Positions 38,525 to 47,529 are shown, counted from the first letter of the stretch. The stretch: 57,040 nucleotides of DNA from Nitratireductor aquibiodomus NL21 = JCM 21793 (GCF_000615975.1 NZ_BAMP01000019.1:1-57040), one strand, 5' to 3'. A program made the numbers and translations. Notes: a model not told the origin generated them from the sequence alone.

Positions 38525-38932
38525 ATGAGTACGAAGCATTCCGGCAAGTGTCTGTGTGGCACGGTGAGATTTGAGATCTCAGGCACATTCGAGCGCTTTT
38601 ATCTGTGTCACTGTTCACGATGCAGGAAAGGGTCGGGCTCCGCCCATGCGGCAAATCTGTTTTCGAGCGAGGCCGAGATCACCTGGCTTTCAGGCGAAGA
38701 CTGTATCGAGAGTTATCGCGTGCCCGATGCGCGGCACAGGAGGAGCTTCTGCCGAACCTGTGGTTCAGCCCTGCCGAGGGCGGAGGCCGGTGGCGCGATG
38801 ATTGTCGTTCCTGCTGGCAGCCTCGATACGCCCGTTGACGTGCGCCCCAATGCGCATATCTGTCTTTCCAGCCGGGCGAACTGGGATGACGGGCTGGATG
38901 AGGTAACCCGGCTGGACGGCCTGCCGGGGTGA
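38525..38932 (+). CDS. GFA-family zinc protein (glutathione-dependent formaldehyde-activating-like)
   Basis: 135 residues, a single GFA domain. Zinc-binding cysteines are C9/C11 (GKCLCG), C28/C30/C33 (LCHCSRCRK) and C76/C79 (FCRTCG), the full family set. Despite the family name, most members have no proven formaldehyde role, and the function here is unknown. ATG 38525 is preceded by GGAGGG. It converges with the nitronate monooxygenase gene, 12 bases apart. Confidence 0.85.
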   Translation: MSTKHSGKCLCGTVRFEISGTFERFYLCHCSRCRKGSGSAHAANLFSSEAEITWLSGEDCIESYRVPDARHRRSFCRTCGSALPRAEAGGAMIVVPAGSLDTPVDVRPNAHICLSSRANWDDGLDEVTRLDGLPG

Positions 38933-38944
38933 TGCGCGAAAGGG

Positions 38945-39901
38945 TTAGCGAGGGCCGCAGAGCCGATTCTTTGCCGCGGCATACTCGTCTGCAAGCCGGT
39001 CCACGAGCGCGCCTGCGCCGGTGATCTCGCTCACCGCACCGACACCCTGTCCGCTGCCCCAGATGTCGCGCCAGGCCTTTGCGTCGGCGCTGGCGAAATT
39101 CATCTTGGAGGGATCGGCTTCCGGCAGATTGTCAGGGTCCATGCCGGCTTTCACGATGGAGCCCTTCAGATAATTGCCGTGCACGCCGGTAAAGAGGTTG
39201 GAGTAGACGATATCGGCTGCGCGCGAAGAGACGATCATTTCCTTGTAGTCGCCCGGCGCACGCGCTTCGTGCGTGGCGATGAACGGCGAGCCGATATAGG
39301 CAAGATCCGCGCCCATCGCTTCGGCGGCGAGCACCGCACCGCCATTGGCAATGGCGCCCGAGAGAAGCAGCGGTCCGTCGAACCACTGCCGGATTTCCTG
39401 CACCAGCGCGAAGGGCGAGAGCGTGCCCGCATGACCGCCGGCACCGGTTGCCACGGCAATCAGTCCGTCAGCGCCCTTTTCGATCGCCTTGCGTGCATGG
39501 CGGTCGTGAATGATGTCGTGCAACACGATACCGCCATAGGAATGGACGGCCTGGTTCACTTCCTCGACCGCGCCGAGCGAGGTGATCACAATCGGCACCT
39601 TGTGGTCCACGCAGACCCTCAGATCGTGCTCCAGCCGGTCGTTGGAACGGTGAACGATCTGGTTGACCGCAAAGGGGGCGGAGGGGCGATCCGGGTTCTG
39701 TGCGTCATGCGCGGCCAGCTCTTCGGTGATCTGCGAAAGCCACTCGTCGAGCTGTTCCTTGGGGCGGGCGTTGAGCGCGGGAAACGAGCCCACCACGCCA
39801 GCCTTGCACTGCGCCACCACCAGCGGCGGATGCGAGATGATGAACAGAGGCGCGCCGACCACGGGCAAACGCAATGTGTCAAAAACGGCCGGAAGCGCCA
39901 T
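38945..39901 (-). CDS. Nitronate monooxygenase / 2-nitropropane dioxygenase family FMN protein
   Basis: 318 residues, TIM-barrel flavoprotein. FMN-contact segments seen include VGAPLFIISHPPLVV at the N-terminus, IAVATGAGGHAGTLSPFALV with the catalytic histidine position, and SGAIANGGAVLAAEAMGADLAYIGSPFIAT. Family members oxidise nitronates; some act as enoyl reductases. It shares with the beta-oxidation block a near-identical MerR-type operator, suggesting a part in acyl-CoA or related catabolism. Intact. Confidence 0.87.
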   Translation of the reverse strand: MALPAVFDTLRLPVVGAPLFIISHPPLVVAQCKAGVVGSFPALNARPKEQLDEWLSQITEELAAHDAQNPDRPSAPFAVNQIVHRSNDRLEHDLRVCVDHKVPIVITSLGAVEEVNQAVHSYGGIVLHDIIHDRHARKAIEKGADGLIAVATGAGGHAGTLSPFALVQEIRQWFDGPLLLSGAIANGGAVLAAEAMGADLAYIGSPFIATHEARAPGDYKEMIVSSRAADIVYSNLFTGVHGNYLKGSIVKAGMDPDNLPEADPSKMNFASADAKAWRDIWGSGQGVGAVSEITGAGALVDRLADEYAAAKNRLCGPR

Positions 39902-39916
39902 GAGCAGTCCCCTTAA

Positions 39917-39938
39917 TTGACGTATTCGTAAACGTCAA
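39917..39938 (-). promoter_or_regulatory. Second copy of the MerR-type operator, before the nitronate monooxygenase gene
   Basis: TTGACGT / ACGTCAA dyad at 39917-39938, identical at 20 of 22 positions to the core of the operator at 20993-21014. It lies only 15 bases before the start codon. There is no clear -10 at 19 bases as at the fad site, so control here may be by repression. Confidence 0.72.
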
Positions 39939-40002
39939 AGCTTCTACAGCATCTCACCCCGTATTGAAAACCTCCGGCCGCACATTTTGTGCCGATGCTT
40001 TC

Positions 40003-41144
40003 TCAGGCGGGCGCGATGTCGTTGTGCCGACGCGCGAGGAAATCCTTCATCGCCGCAAGCCCGGCTTCAATGCCCCTGCGTCCGAAGCCAACGCGAAAGC
40101 GTCCCGCTGGGGTCTCCATCAGCTCTGAACGGTAGACCGAGGCGGGCAACAGCAGAACGCCCGCCTGCTCCACGAGATCATGACAGAAACGCTCGACACC
40201 GTCCCGCCCGTTGTAGCGTGGATAGCAACGCAGCCGCCATCCGGGTGGCGCCAGTCGAACAGGTCCGGATACTCTGCGAAGAAAGTATCCATCTTCTCCA
40301 GATTCTCTGCGATAAGCGCGCGGTTGCGCGCGAGAATCCGGTCGCTCACCGAAAGCGCCATCACCGCCAGCCGTTCGCTTGGGGCGGAATTGCAGATGGA
40401 GAGATAGTGCTTGTAGCGCTCCAGCTTCTGCAACAGCGCGCTGTCGCGGCTGGCGATCCAGCCGATACGCAGGCCCGGCAGGCCATAGGCCTTGGACATG
40501 ACGTTGAGGGAAACGCCCTTCTCATAGGCTTCCGCTGCCTGCGGCAGGCGCCCGGCCTCGTCGCGTTCGAGCAGGCGGTAGACCTCATCACTGAAAAGGT
40601 AGAGATCGTGCTCGCGGCAAAGCGCCACGAGGGCTGCGAAATCCTCCTGCGGCATCAGGGCGCCGGTCGGATTGTTGGGCAGGTTGACCGAGATGAGCTT
40701 CGTGTTGGGACGGATCGCGGCACGCACCGCATCGAGATCGAGCCGCCAGTTGTCGTTTTCCAGAAGCGGAACGCCGGTCACCGCGCACAGCCCCAGCGGC
40801 ACGGTCTCCGCAGCCTGGTAGTTTGGAACGGAAACGATGGCGTGATCCCCGGGTGAAAGCATCACCCGCATGGCCGCATAAATGCCTTCCTCGGCACCGG
40901 CGAAGCAGAGGATGTCACGCGCGGAAAGACCGTCATATGTGGCGGCAATGGCCTCGCGCAGGTCCGGCGCGCCCCATGTTTCCGTGTAGCCGAGCCACAG
41001 CGCATCGAGATTTTCACGCGCGGAAGGCCCTGCCATCTGCGCCAGCTCGCCAAGCGTCATGCTCTCCATGTCGGAGGCGGTCATGTGATGCCGGGCGTTG
41101 AACTCCCAGCGGGAAAAGTGAACCTCGAGCGCGAAATCCCGCAT
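40003..41144 (-). CDS. Class I/II PLP-dependent aminotransferase (-1 frameshift at ~40225)
   Basis: Fold-type I aminotransferase. NNPTG binds PLP, SDEVYRLL contains the conserved Asp-x-x-Tyr, and the Schiff-base lysine is in NVMSKAYGLPGLRIGW. The amino donor is not predictable. The frame is intact to DWRHPDGGCVA; one C restored at GTTGC|TATCC then gives CVAYPRYNGRDGVERFCHDL and a normal end at TGA 40003, for 380 residues. The unrepaired frame ends early at 40119 with an unrelated tail. Single gene. Confidence 0.88.
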
Positions 41145-41300
41145 TCTGAACTCCTTGGGGCATGATTGGGATGGACATTGAACCGGATTCCACGTGCCTG
41201 GGCGGGAGGAGCCGATTGTTCACACCTTGTTATGACCGTTGATTGCATACTCACCAAAGGTTAACCATGGGGCAATGACAGGCAAAGAGGGCAGCCAGCC

Positions 41301-42395
41301 TTGGACGCGATAGAAAATGCGATAAGAAAGGCGTTCGAAAAGGGCGACGCGAGCAAACGGCCCTTTCGTGAAAAGGTTTATCGTTCTGCCTTTGCCGCGC
41401 TGGAACGCACGCTCGAAGCGCGTGACGATCTTTCAGAAGACGCGAAGCTCGCCAGACGCGAGAATCTGAAGGATACCATAACGGAGATCGAGACGGAGTT
41501 TGTGCCCGCCGCGGCTTCTTCGTCTTCGCCGACGCAGAAGGTGGAGGTTCCTCCGGTTTCGCGGCCCGAACCTGACCAACGGAAAAACCCATCACCGCAG
41601 GTATCGCCGGAGTCGCGCCGTGCGCCGCGCCCGAAGGACGACAATGGCGATTTCGCACCACGGATTGACCCCCGTGACCGCGGCTTCACCCCCGATGAGC
41701 CCTCGCAGGAGGACGCAAAGCGTCGCATCCGAGCAGCCCTGCCTCGACAGCGCCGTCCCTACGCCATGCTTTTTCTGGTGGCGACCCTGGTGGCTTTCGC
41801 CGGCATGGGGCTCTGGTGGACCATGTCCAGTGGGATCCTGATGTCCGGCGATGAGCGCGACACCAGTGTGCGCAACCCTCCACTGGCTCTTGAGGAGGAC
41901 AGCTATTCAGGCGGCGACGATGCGTCCTCGTCCGGATCACGCGGAAGCCGGGCGGCCGGCCAGTGGATCACGGTTTTCGACCCGGCCGACCCGACCAGTG
42001 TTTCGGCACCCGACGGTGGCAATATCGACGTGATGCGCAATGACGATCAGGTTTTCCTGCGCGTAAGCACCGCCGGCAGCGCCGGCATCTCCTTCGATGT
42101 CGGGCAGGGCGTTCTGGAGACACTTGCCGGACGGAACGCCATTTTCAGCATCGAGGCCCGGGCACAGGATGGCGAGGAAACGCAGCTCTCGCTTTCCTGC
42201 AATTTCGGAGCACTCGGCGGTTGCGGGCGCACCCGCTACGTGGTGGGGCCAACCCGCGCTGACTACCTCTTCGAAGTCGAGCTGCCCAATCAGTCGCCCA
42301 GTGGCGGCGGCACGATCACGATCATTCCCGATGCAACGGGCGAAGGGCATGCGCTTGATGTTTTCTCTATCCGCGCTGCCAGAGCCACGCGGTAG
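41301..42395 (+). CDS. Single-pass membrane protein of unknown function
   Basis: 364 residues from a TTG start (no in-frame ATG fits; AGAGGG lies upstream). The N-terminal ~70 residues are a helical domain (IENAIRKAFEKGDASKRPFREKVYRSAF). A Pro/Arg-rich disordered linker follows, then one transmembrane helix at ~154-175 (YAMLFLVATLVAFAGMGLWW), an acidic Ser/Gly linker, and a ~130-residue extracytoplasmic domain likely of beta-sandwich type with two cysteines (LSCNFGALGGCGRTRYV) that could form a disulfide. I do not recognise a named family. It may be a wall- or ligand-binding protein; this is a guess from topology. Confidence 0.75.
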   Translation: MDAIENAIRKAFEKGDASKRPFREKVYRSAFAALERTLEARDDLSEDAKLARRENLKDTITEIETEFVPAAASSSSPTQKVEVPPVSRPEPDQRKNPSPQVSPESRRAPRPKDDNGDFAPRIDPRDRGFTPDEPSQEDAKRRIRAALPRQRRPYAMLFLVATLVAFAGMGLWWTMSSGILMSGDERDTSVRNPPLALEEDSYSGGDDASSSGSRGSRAAGQWITVFDPADPTSVSAPDGGNIDVMRNDDQVFLRVSTAGSAGISFDVGQGVLETLAGRNAIFSIEARAQDGEETQLSLSCNFGALGGCGRTRYVVGPTRADYLFEVELPNQSPSGGGTITIIPDATGEGHALDVFSIRAARATR

Positions 42396-42410
42396 TCCTG
42401 GCCTCTACAG

Positions 42411-42561
42411 CGCCGCGCGTCTTATAAGACGCGCAAAGGACGCTGTAACACTTTCAAATGATGCATGTTCGTTGTCTTTCAAAAGAATTCATTTGAAAGC
42501 GACATGCATTAGAGCATCGGACCGAAAAGTGGGATCCGGTTTTCGGATTATTCCGATGCTC
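42411..42561. repeat. RIME-like mosaic repeat, two palindromic modules
   Basis: First module: GCGCGTCTTATAAGACGCGC inside AGCGCC...GGACGCTGT. Then TTTCAAATGA / TCATTTGAAA pairing. Second module at 42512-42561: GAGCATCGG and CCGATGCTC arms with inner CCGAAAA/TTTTCGG around GTGGGATCCG. Both are recognisable rhizobial intergenic repeats. Confidence 0.82.
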
Positions 42562-42572
42562 CATCAATCGTT

Positions 42573-42614
42573 TAGATCGTCCTTTGTGCGTCCGGGTGGA
42601 CGCACGGCGATCTA
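42573..42614. repeat. Palindrome overlapping the DNA ligase stop codon
   Basis: TAGATCG (42573-42579) pairs with CGATCTA (42608-42614), and GTGCGTCC (42586-42593) with GGACGCAC (42598-42605). The ligase stop codon lies in the right arm. It could act as a 3' RNA hairpin for the ligase operon. Confidence 0.65.
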
Positions 42615-44213
42615 GTCAGCGAGCATGGCCGTCAGCGTTTCAAGCCGGTCCGCCTCGGCTGCCGGCTTGTCCCAGCGCAGGCGGGAGATGCGCGGGAAGC
42701 GCATGGCGACGCCCGATTTGTGGCGGGTCGAGCGGTTCAACCCTTCAAAAGCGATTTCCAGAACGAGGCCGTGACCGCGTTCAGCGCGCACCGAGCGGAC
42801 GGGGCCGAACCGTTCGATGGTGTTGTCGCGCACGTATTTGTCTATCTGCTTCAGTTCCTCGTCGGTGAAACCGAAATAAGCCTTGCCGACAGGCACCAGT
42901 TCGGGCGCCTCTTCCGGACCCTTCCACACGCCGAACGTATAGTCGGAGTAATAGCTTGACCGTTTGCCGTGGCCGCGTTGGGCATACATCAGCACAGCAT
43001 CGACGGTAAACGGATCACGCTTCCATTTGAACCACGGCCCCTTCGGGCGACCCGGCACATAGGTGGAATCGCGCCGTTTCAGCATAACGCCTTCGATGAC
43101 CGGGTGGGGCGGCGCGCGGCGCTTTTCCTCAAGCTCCTGCCAGTTTGAAAATGCGACCATGGGCGAGAGGTCGAACCGGTCCTGCGACAATGCCGGAAGC
43201 ATCTTCTGCAGTGCTGCCCGGCGATCGGTGAAGGCAAGGGAACGCAGATCCTCGCCTTCGACCCGCAGAAGGTCGTAGCAGCGCAGGAAGACCGGGTATT
43301 CGGCCAGCATCTTTTTTGAAACCGTTTTGCGGTTCAGGCGCTGCTGCAGATCCGAGAATGTTCCGGTCCTGAATCTTGGATTTCCGACCAGAAGCTCTCC
43401 ATCCAGGGAGATTTCAGCATCGAATTCCGCCAAAAGATCGGGAAATGCGCCAGAAACATCGTCGCCCGTGCGCGAATAAAGCCGTTTCACGCCGTCTTCG
43501 CAGATCGCCTGAACGCGGATGCCGTCCCATTTCCATTCGGCGGCATAGTCAGCCGGATTGAGTTTTTCGAGATCGCCGTCGCTAACCGGATGGGCAAGCA
43601 TGACCGGACTGAAGAGCGCCTTGGCCGTGCTGACGGGTTTCTCGCTTGTGCCTTCAAGCCAGGCGAAGAGCGCTTCATAGGGTGGTTCGAGCCCGTGCCA
43701 GAGCTCTTCGATCTCGCCCACATCGCGGTCGCCGAAAATGGCCAGCGCCTGCTTTGCAAGCCGAGCGGAAACGCCGATTCGCAAACCGCCGGTCGCAAGC
43801 TTGATGAGCGCGAAACGGGCGGAAGGATCGAGCCGGTCGAGCAGGCCCGCGATGACGGAGGGTGCCTCGGCCCGTCCAAGCCTGGAGAGCGTTTCAACGA
43901 TCTCCGAGAGCGGGGGTGGCCGGGTCCCGCCCTCAGCCGCGGATGGCCAGACAAGCGAGATGGTCTCGGCGAGATCGCCGACATAGTCATAGGAGTAAGC
44001 GAAAAGCACTTCGTCCATGCGCTCGCCGATCAGGGTGCGTAGCATGGCGGGCTTGACGGCGGGAAAGTCGAGCCCGCCGGTCAGCGCGGCCAGAGCGTAG
44101 CCACGGTCGGGATCGGGCACGGCGCGAAAATGATCCGTGAGAAGGCGGATCTTCCCGTTGCGCGACGGGGTCAGGACAAGGCGGTCGAGCAGATCTGCAA
44201 AGCGCTGCATCAC
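42612..44213 (-). CDS. ATP-dependent DNA ligase (ligase-associated DNA damage response type)
   Basis: 533 residues. The N-terminal helical DNA-binding domain is followed by the nucleotidyltransferase core with the adenylated lysine K228 in EWKWDGIR, then DGELLVG, and the OB-fold domain with FKWKRDP. It seals nicks using ATP. The family (TIGR04120) travels with the exonuclease, the Lhr-like helicase and PdeM. Its start overlaps the exonuclease stop by 4 bases, making a two-gene operon. Confidence 0.93.
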   Translation of the reverse strand: MMQRFADLLDRLVLTPSRNGKIRLLTDHFRAVPDPDRGYALAALTGGLDFPAVKPAMLRTLIGERMDEVLFAYSYDYVGDLAETISLVWPSAAEGGTRPPPLSEIVETLSRLGRAEAPSVIAGLLDRLDPSARFALIKLATGGLRIGVSARLAKQALAIFGDRDVGEIEELWHGLEPPYEALFAWLEGTSEKPVSTAKALFSPVMLAHPVSDGDLEKLNPADYAAEWKWDGIRVQAICEDGVKRLYSRTGDDVSGAFPDLLAEFDAEISLDGELLVGNPRFRTGTFSDLQQRLNRKTVSKKMLAEYPVFLRCYDLLRVEGEDLRSLAFTDRRAALQKMLPALSQDRFDLSPMVAFSNWQELEEKRRAPPHPVIEGVMLKRRDSTYVPGRPKGPWFKWKRDPFTVDAVLMYAQRGHGKRSSYYSDYTFGVWKGPEEAPELVPVGKAYFGFTDEELKQIDKYVRDNTIERFGPVRSVRAERGHGLVLEIAFEGLNRSTRHKSGVAMRFPRISRLRWDKPAAEADRLETLTAMLAD

Positions 44214-45219
44214 TCGGCCTCGTCTTCATAGCCGACGAGATTGAGCGGGCGGGCCATGATGCCGTTCAGTTCACACCAGCGCACGATGGCCTCCTCGCGT
44301 CCGTGCGTCACCCAGACCTCGTTCGCTTCCGTTTCGCGGATGGTGGCGGTCAGCTCGTTCCAGTCGGCATGGTCGGAAAGGATCAAAGGCAGTTCGACAC
44401 CGCGCTGCTTCGCGCGCTGGCGGATGCGCATCCAGCCGGAGGCGAAGACGTTGAGCGGGTCGGCGAAACGCCGCGTCCAGCGTTCACCGAACACGGATGG
44501 GGGCGCGACGACAACCCGGCCCGCGGCGCGGTCCTCGATGCCTTCATCGACCGTTGCGGGTTCAAGTTCGCCAAGATCGATGCCCTGCTCCTGGTAGTAG
44601 CGGCAGAGCTTTTCCAGCGCGCCGTGAATGAGGATGGGCGCTTCATGGCCGGCTGCCCGCAGGAGGCTGATGACGCGCTGGGCCTTGCCGAGCGAATAGG
44701 CGCCGAGGATGTGCGCGCGCTCGGGAAACTGCATCAGCGAGGCGGTCAGACGCCGTATTTCGCTCATGGGGTCGGGATGGACGAAAACCGGCAGGCCGAA
44801 GGTCGCTCGGTGATGAAGACGTCGCAGCGCACAGGCTCGAACGGTGCGCAGGTTGCATCGGGATGGCGCTTGTAATCGCCTGAAGCGACAATGCGCAGGC
44901 CATTCTTCTCGACCGCGATCTGTGCGGAACCGAGCACATGGCCCGCCGGGTGAAACGAGACGGTCACGCCATCCTGCTGAAGCGGCTCGCCATAGCCAAT
45001 GGGCTGCCGGCTTGCCGCAAAGCCCGCACCGTAGCGCAGTTCCATGATATCGAGCGTCTCCCTCGTCGCCAGGACATGTCCATGTCCGGCGCGGGCGTGG
45101 TCCGCATGGCCATGCGTGATCATTGCCCGCTCCACCGGGCGCACGGGGTCGATGTAGAAATCGCCGGGCGGGCAATAAAGCCCCGCCGGACGGGGCTGGA
45201 GGAGGTTCTGCGGCTTCAT
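44210..45219 (-). CDS. Ligase-associated DNA damage response exonuclease (-1 frameshift at ~44806)
   Basis: Metallo-beta-lactamase/beta-CASP nuclease. Metal ligands lie in THGHADHARAGHGH (H36, H38, D40, H41), followed by HPAGHVLGSAQI and GDYKRHPD. The frame breaks after CDVFITE. The other frame carries TFGLPVFVHPDPMSEI through the beta-CASP part (SDHADWNEL) to 44210. One base restored at GAG|CGACC gives ITEATFGLP and 336 residues. ATG 45219 matches the family start MKPQNLLQP. First gene of the operon with the ligase. Confidence 0.9.
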
Positions 45220-45335
45220 GGTCTGAGAAGATAGGATATTTTTCCGGCAGAGAAAGACAGGCTTGTCAGGAGAGATTTCCGGGAGCATAAGCGCTCACCG
45301 CCCGCGCAAGGGCCCTCCCGGAACACACGCACCGC

Positions 45336-46310
45336 ATGAACCCGCTCACCTTTACCTCGGGCAACCTCCTGGCCGACCGTCGGGCCGACTATGCCGAAAT
45401 GCTTTTCGAAAATGGCGACTACAAAGCTGCCACCACGCTTCTGGGCGACGCGCTGCAGCTCGTGCCCGGGTGGGCGGCCGGACACTATCGCCATGGGGAG
45501 ATGCTTGCTGAAGCCGGCGAAATCGCTGCTGCCGTGGAAGCCTGGCGCACGGTTCTGAGGCTCGACGGCAAAGACCGGCTTGGGGCAGCGCTGAAGCTGG
45601 AGCTGCACGGCGCACTGGATGGGCTCGGGGCCGTGCCTTCCGCCTTCGTCGAAACGCTGTTCGATCAGTACGCGGATAAATTTGATACCACGCTGGTGGA
45701 CAGGCTCAGCTATCGCGTACCGCAATTGCTGGACGAGGCACTTCTGCGTGTCGGCCGAGAAAGCTTCGCCCATGCCGTTGATCTCGGTTGCGGCACCGGT
45801 CTGATGGGCGAGCGGTTGAGGGCCCGTGTGAGTTTTCTTGAGGGGATCGACATTTCCGCGGAAATGCTTAGGCGGGCAGAGGGCAAGCAGATCTACGACC
45901 GGCTGGCACGTGCGGATCTGTCAGCACTCGCCGATTTTCCGCGCGCAGCAGATCTCGTGACGGCGGCGGATGTGTTCATGTATCTGGGGGCACTTGAAAG
46001 GCTGTTTGCCGTGGCCGGTGCATCGCTCGCGCCGGGGACGCTGTTTGTCTTCTCGGTCGAGCATCACACGGGGCCTGAAGCAATGGTGCTGCGTGCCTCG
46101 CGCCGCTACGCCCATTCCGAACCACACCTGCGTGCGGTCCTTACCGAAGCCGGGTTCGACCCGGTGCTGCTCGAGAAGGCGACGATCCGGATGGACCGTG
46201 GAGAACCGATAGAAGGTCTGATCGTGGTCGCAGAACGGGTTGGCAACGAGACCCGGCCCGCCGATCCCGCCATCATCTCCCGCCGGAAAGAGCGGCCTCG
46301 GGCCCATTAG
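45336..46310 (+). CDS. TPR-containing SAM-dependent methyltransferase
   Basis: 324 residues. Residues ~15-95 look like two TPR-type helix pairs (ENGDYKAATTLLGDALQLVPGWAAGHYRHGEML). A Rossmann methyltransferase follows, with motif I AVDLGCGTG at 147-155 and a UbiE/BioC-like continuation (LEGIDISAEMLRRAEGK). This resembles NDUFAF5-related or tellurite-resistance-type methyltransferases, but the substrate cannot be inferred. Divergent from the exonuclease gene with a 116-base gap. Confidence 0.82.
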   Translation: MNPLTFTSGNLLADRRADYAEMLFENGDYKAATTLLGDALQLVPGWAAGHYRHGEMLAEAGEIAAAVEAWRTVLRLDGKDRLGAALKLELHGALDGLGAVPSAFVETLFDQYADKFDTTLVDRLSYRVPQLLDEALLRVGRESFAHAVDLGCGTGLMGERLRARVSFLEGIDISAEMLRRAEGKQIYDRLARADLSALADFPRAADLVTAADVFMYLGALERLFAVAGASLAPGTLFVFSVEHHTGPEAMVLRASRRYAHSEPHLRAVLTEAGFDPVLLEKATIRMDRGEPIEGLIVVAERVGNETRPADPAIISRRKERPRAH

Positions 46311-46312
46311 AG

Positions 46313-46412
46313 CGTTTCACCGTTTCATGGAAACGCCGCTCCGCTCTATCTGTTTGATTTCCTGCATTTGTGCTGGCGTCAGGTGATTCCACCTGACTGC
46401 AAAATGCTCTAG
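46313..46412. repeat. RIME-like mosaic palindromic repeat
   Basis: Begins TTAGAGCGTTTCACCGTTTC at ~46309 and includes ATGGAAACGCCGCTCCGCTC, shared with the minus strand of the repeat near 27930-27965. It ends with a GTCAGGTG/CACCTGAC hairpin and AATGCTCTAG, so the outer ends AGAGC/GCTCT are inverted. Confidence 0.78.
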
Positions 46413-46497
46413 GCGGCTGAGCGTGTTTTCGGTCCGATGCTCAAAATGCGAAAAGGGTTGGCCGGAGCAGAGCTTGAACCGGCAACCCAGGACCAAG

Positions 46498-46983
46498 TTA
46501 CTCGGCCTCGTCGGCTGAACCGGCGTTGAGCTGGCCGTATTTTTCGACGCCGATATTCTCAAGCAGTTCGAGCTGGGTTTCGAGATAGTCGATGTGGCCT
46601 TCCTCGTCTGCAAGAAGCTCTTCGAACAGCTTCATGGAGACGTAATCGCCTGCGGCGTGGCAGTCGTCGCGCGACTCCTTGTAGAGCTTGCGGGCGTCAT
46701 GCTCGCCGGCGAGATCTGCCTCGAGGACTTCCTTGATGTTCTGGCCAATGCGAAGCGGTCCGACGACCTGCAGGTTGGGGTGGCCTTCGAGGAAGATGAT
46801 GCGCTCGACCAGCTTGTCGGCGTGGTGCATCTCCTCGATGGATTCCTCGCGTTCCTTCTTGGCAAGCTTGGTGTAGCCCCAATCCTCAAGAAGGCGATAG
46901 TGCAGCCAGTACTGGTTGACCGCACCGAGTTCGTGGGTGAGCGCTTCGTTAAGCCGCTCGATAACCTTTTTGTCGCCTTTCAT
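46498..46983 (-). CDS. bfr: Bacterioferritin
   Basis: 161 residues. The ferroxidase ligands are all present at family positions: E18, E51, H54, E94, E127 and H130, and the haem ligand M52 is in EEMHHAD. It forms the 24-mer iron store. The start overlaps the bfd gene by 35 bases, so the two are co-transcribed and probably coupled. Normal length. Confidence 0.95.
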   Translation of the reverse strand: MKGDKKVIERLNEALTHELGAVNQYWLHYRLLEDWGYTKLAKKEREESIEEMHHADKLVERIIFLEGHPNLQVVGPLRIGQNIKEVLEADLAGEHDARKLYKESRDDCHAAGDYVSMKLFEELLADEEGHIDYLETQLELLENIGVEKYGQLNAGSADEAE

Positions 46984-47263
46984 TGAACCTGCTCCCGTAG
47001 CGTTCGCGCAGGGCGCGAACCTGGTCTAGATATGTCACGACTTCAGCTCCCTCGCTTTGATCGTGACGCTGGTGGTACTCTTCCGTGACTCGGATGATCG
47101 TTTCCACCACATTTGGGAAGCAGCCGCAACACCGTCCGCGCTTGGACATCGTATGATAGACCTTGGCTGGCACGATAAGCTGCCATGGATCAGCATCCAG
47201 CATCGAGATGATCGTATTCTCGACCTCTTTCTGGGTGATCATGTTGCACTGACAGACGAGCAT
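46949..47263 (-). CDS. bfd: Bacterioferritin-associated ferredoxin (2Fe-2S)
   Basis: 104 residues. The start [15 protein letters not shown] gives C4 and C6, and [10 protein letters not shown] gives C45, C46 and C48, the Bfd-type 2Fe-2S ligands. Bfd reduces bacterioferritin to release iron. At 104 residues it is longer than the ~64 of E. coli Bfd; the extra C-terminus ([25 protein letters not shown]) overlaps the bfr start. An iron-regulated promoter ~210 bases upstream leaves a long untranslated leader. Confidence 0.9.
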   Translation of the reverse strand: MLVCQCNMITQKEVENTIISMLDADPWQLIVPAKVYHTMSKRGRCCGCFPNVVETIIRVTEEYHQRHDQSEGAEVVTYLDQVRALRERYGSRFNERRQKGYRAA

Positions 47264-47473
47264 GGCGACGTCGGAAACTCCGTGGCTTTGCAAGGTCGGG
47301 CCCAGGTGCAGAGCCAGAACCTTCAAGGCGGGAGTTTGTCGGAGGAAGAACCCGGACCATCTCCATGTGTGCCGGCAGGTTCGACGGCATACAGGATGGC
47401 GGGCGACGACAGACGTCCTGCGATCGAAAGGGTTAAAGGCCCAGACATCATGGACGCATCGCGCGGATGCAGG

Positions 47474-47529
47474 ATTATAGAAACCGCACGGCTGCGGTTC
47501 TGTCAATAAAAACCTGACAACTATATTCA
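47474..47529 (-). promoter_or_regulatory. bfd-bfr promoter with palindromic spacer and IRO-like iron box
   Basis: On the minus strand a perfect TTGACA (47506-47501) and perfect TATAAT (47479-47474) are 21 bases apart. The spacer is an inverted repeat GAACCGCA...TGCGGTTTC. Just upstream, CCTGA-N9-TCAGG at 47513-47531 contains TGA-N9-TCA (47515-47529), the form of the rhizobial iron-responsive operator recognised by RirA. The exact regulator is inference. The region 47264-47470 is leader with no supported gene. Confidence 0.6.

Noticed and set aside
47270..47506. N-terminal extension of Bfd to a 185-residue protein
   Set aside because: The extension starts in the promoter -35 element, is unlike any ferredoxin, and the family start MLVCQCN at 47263 fits exactly.
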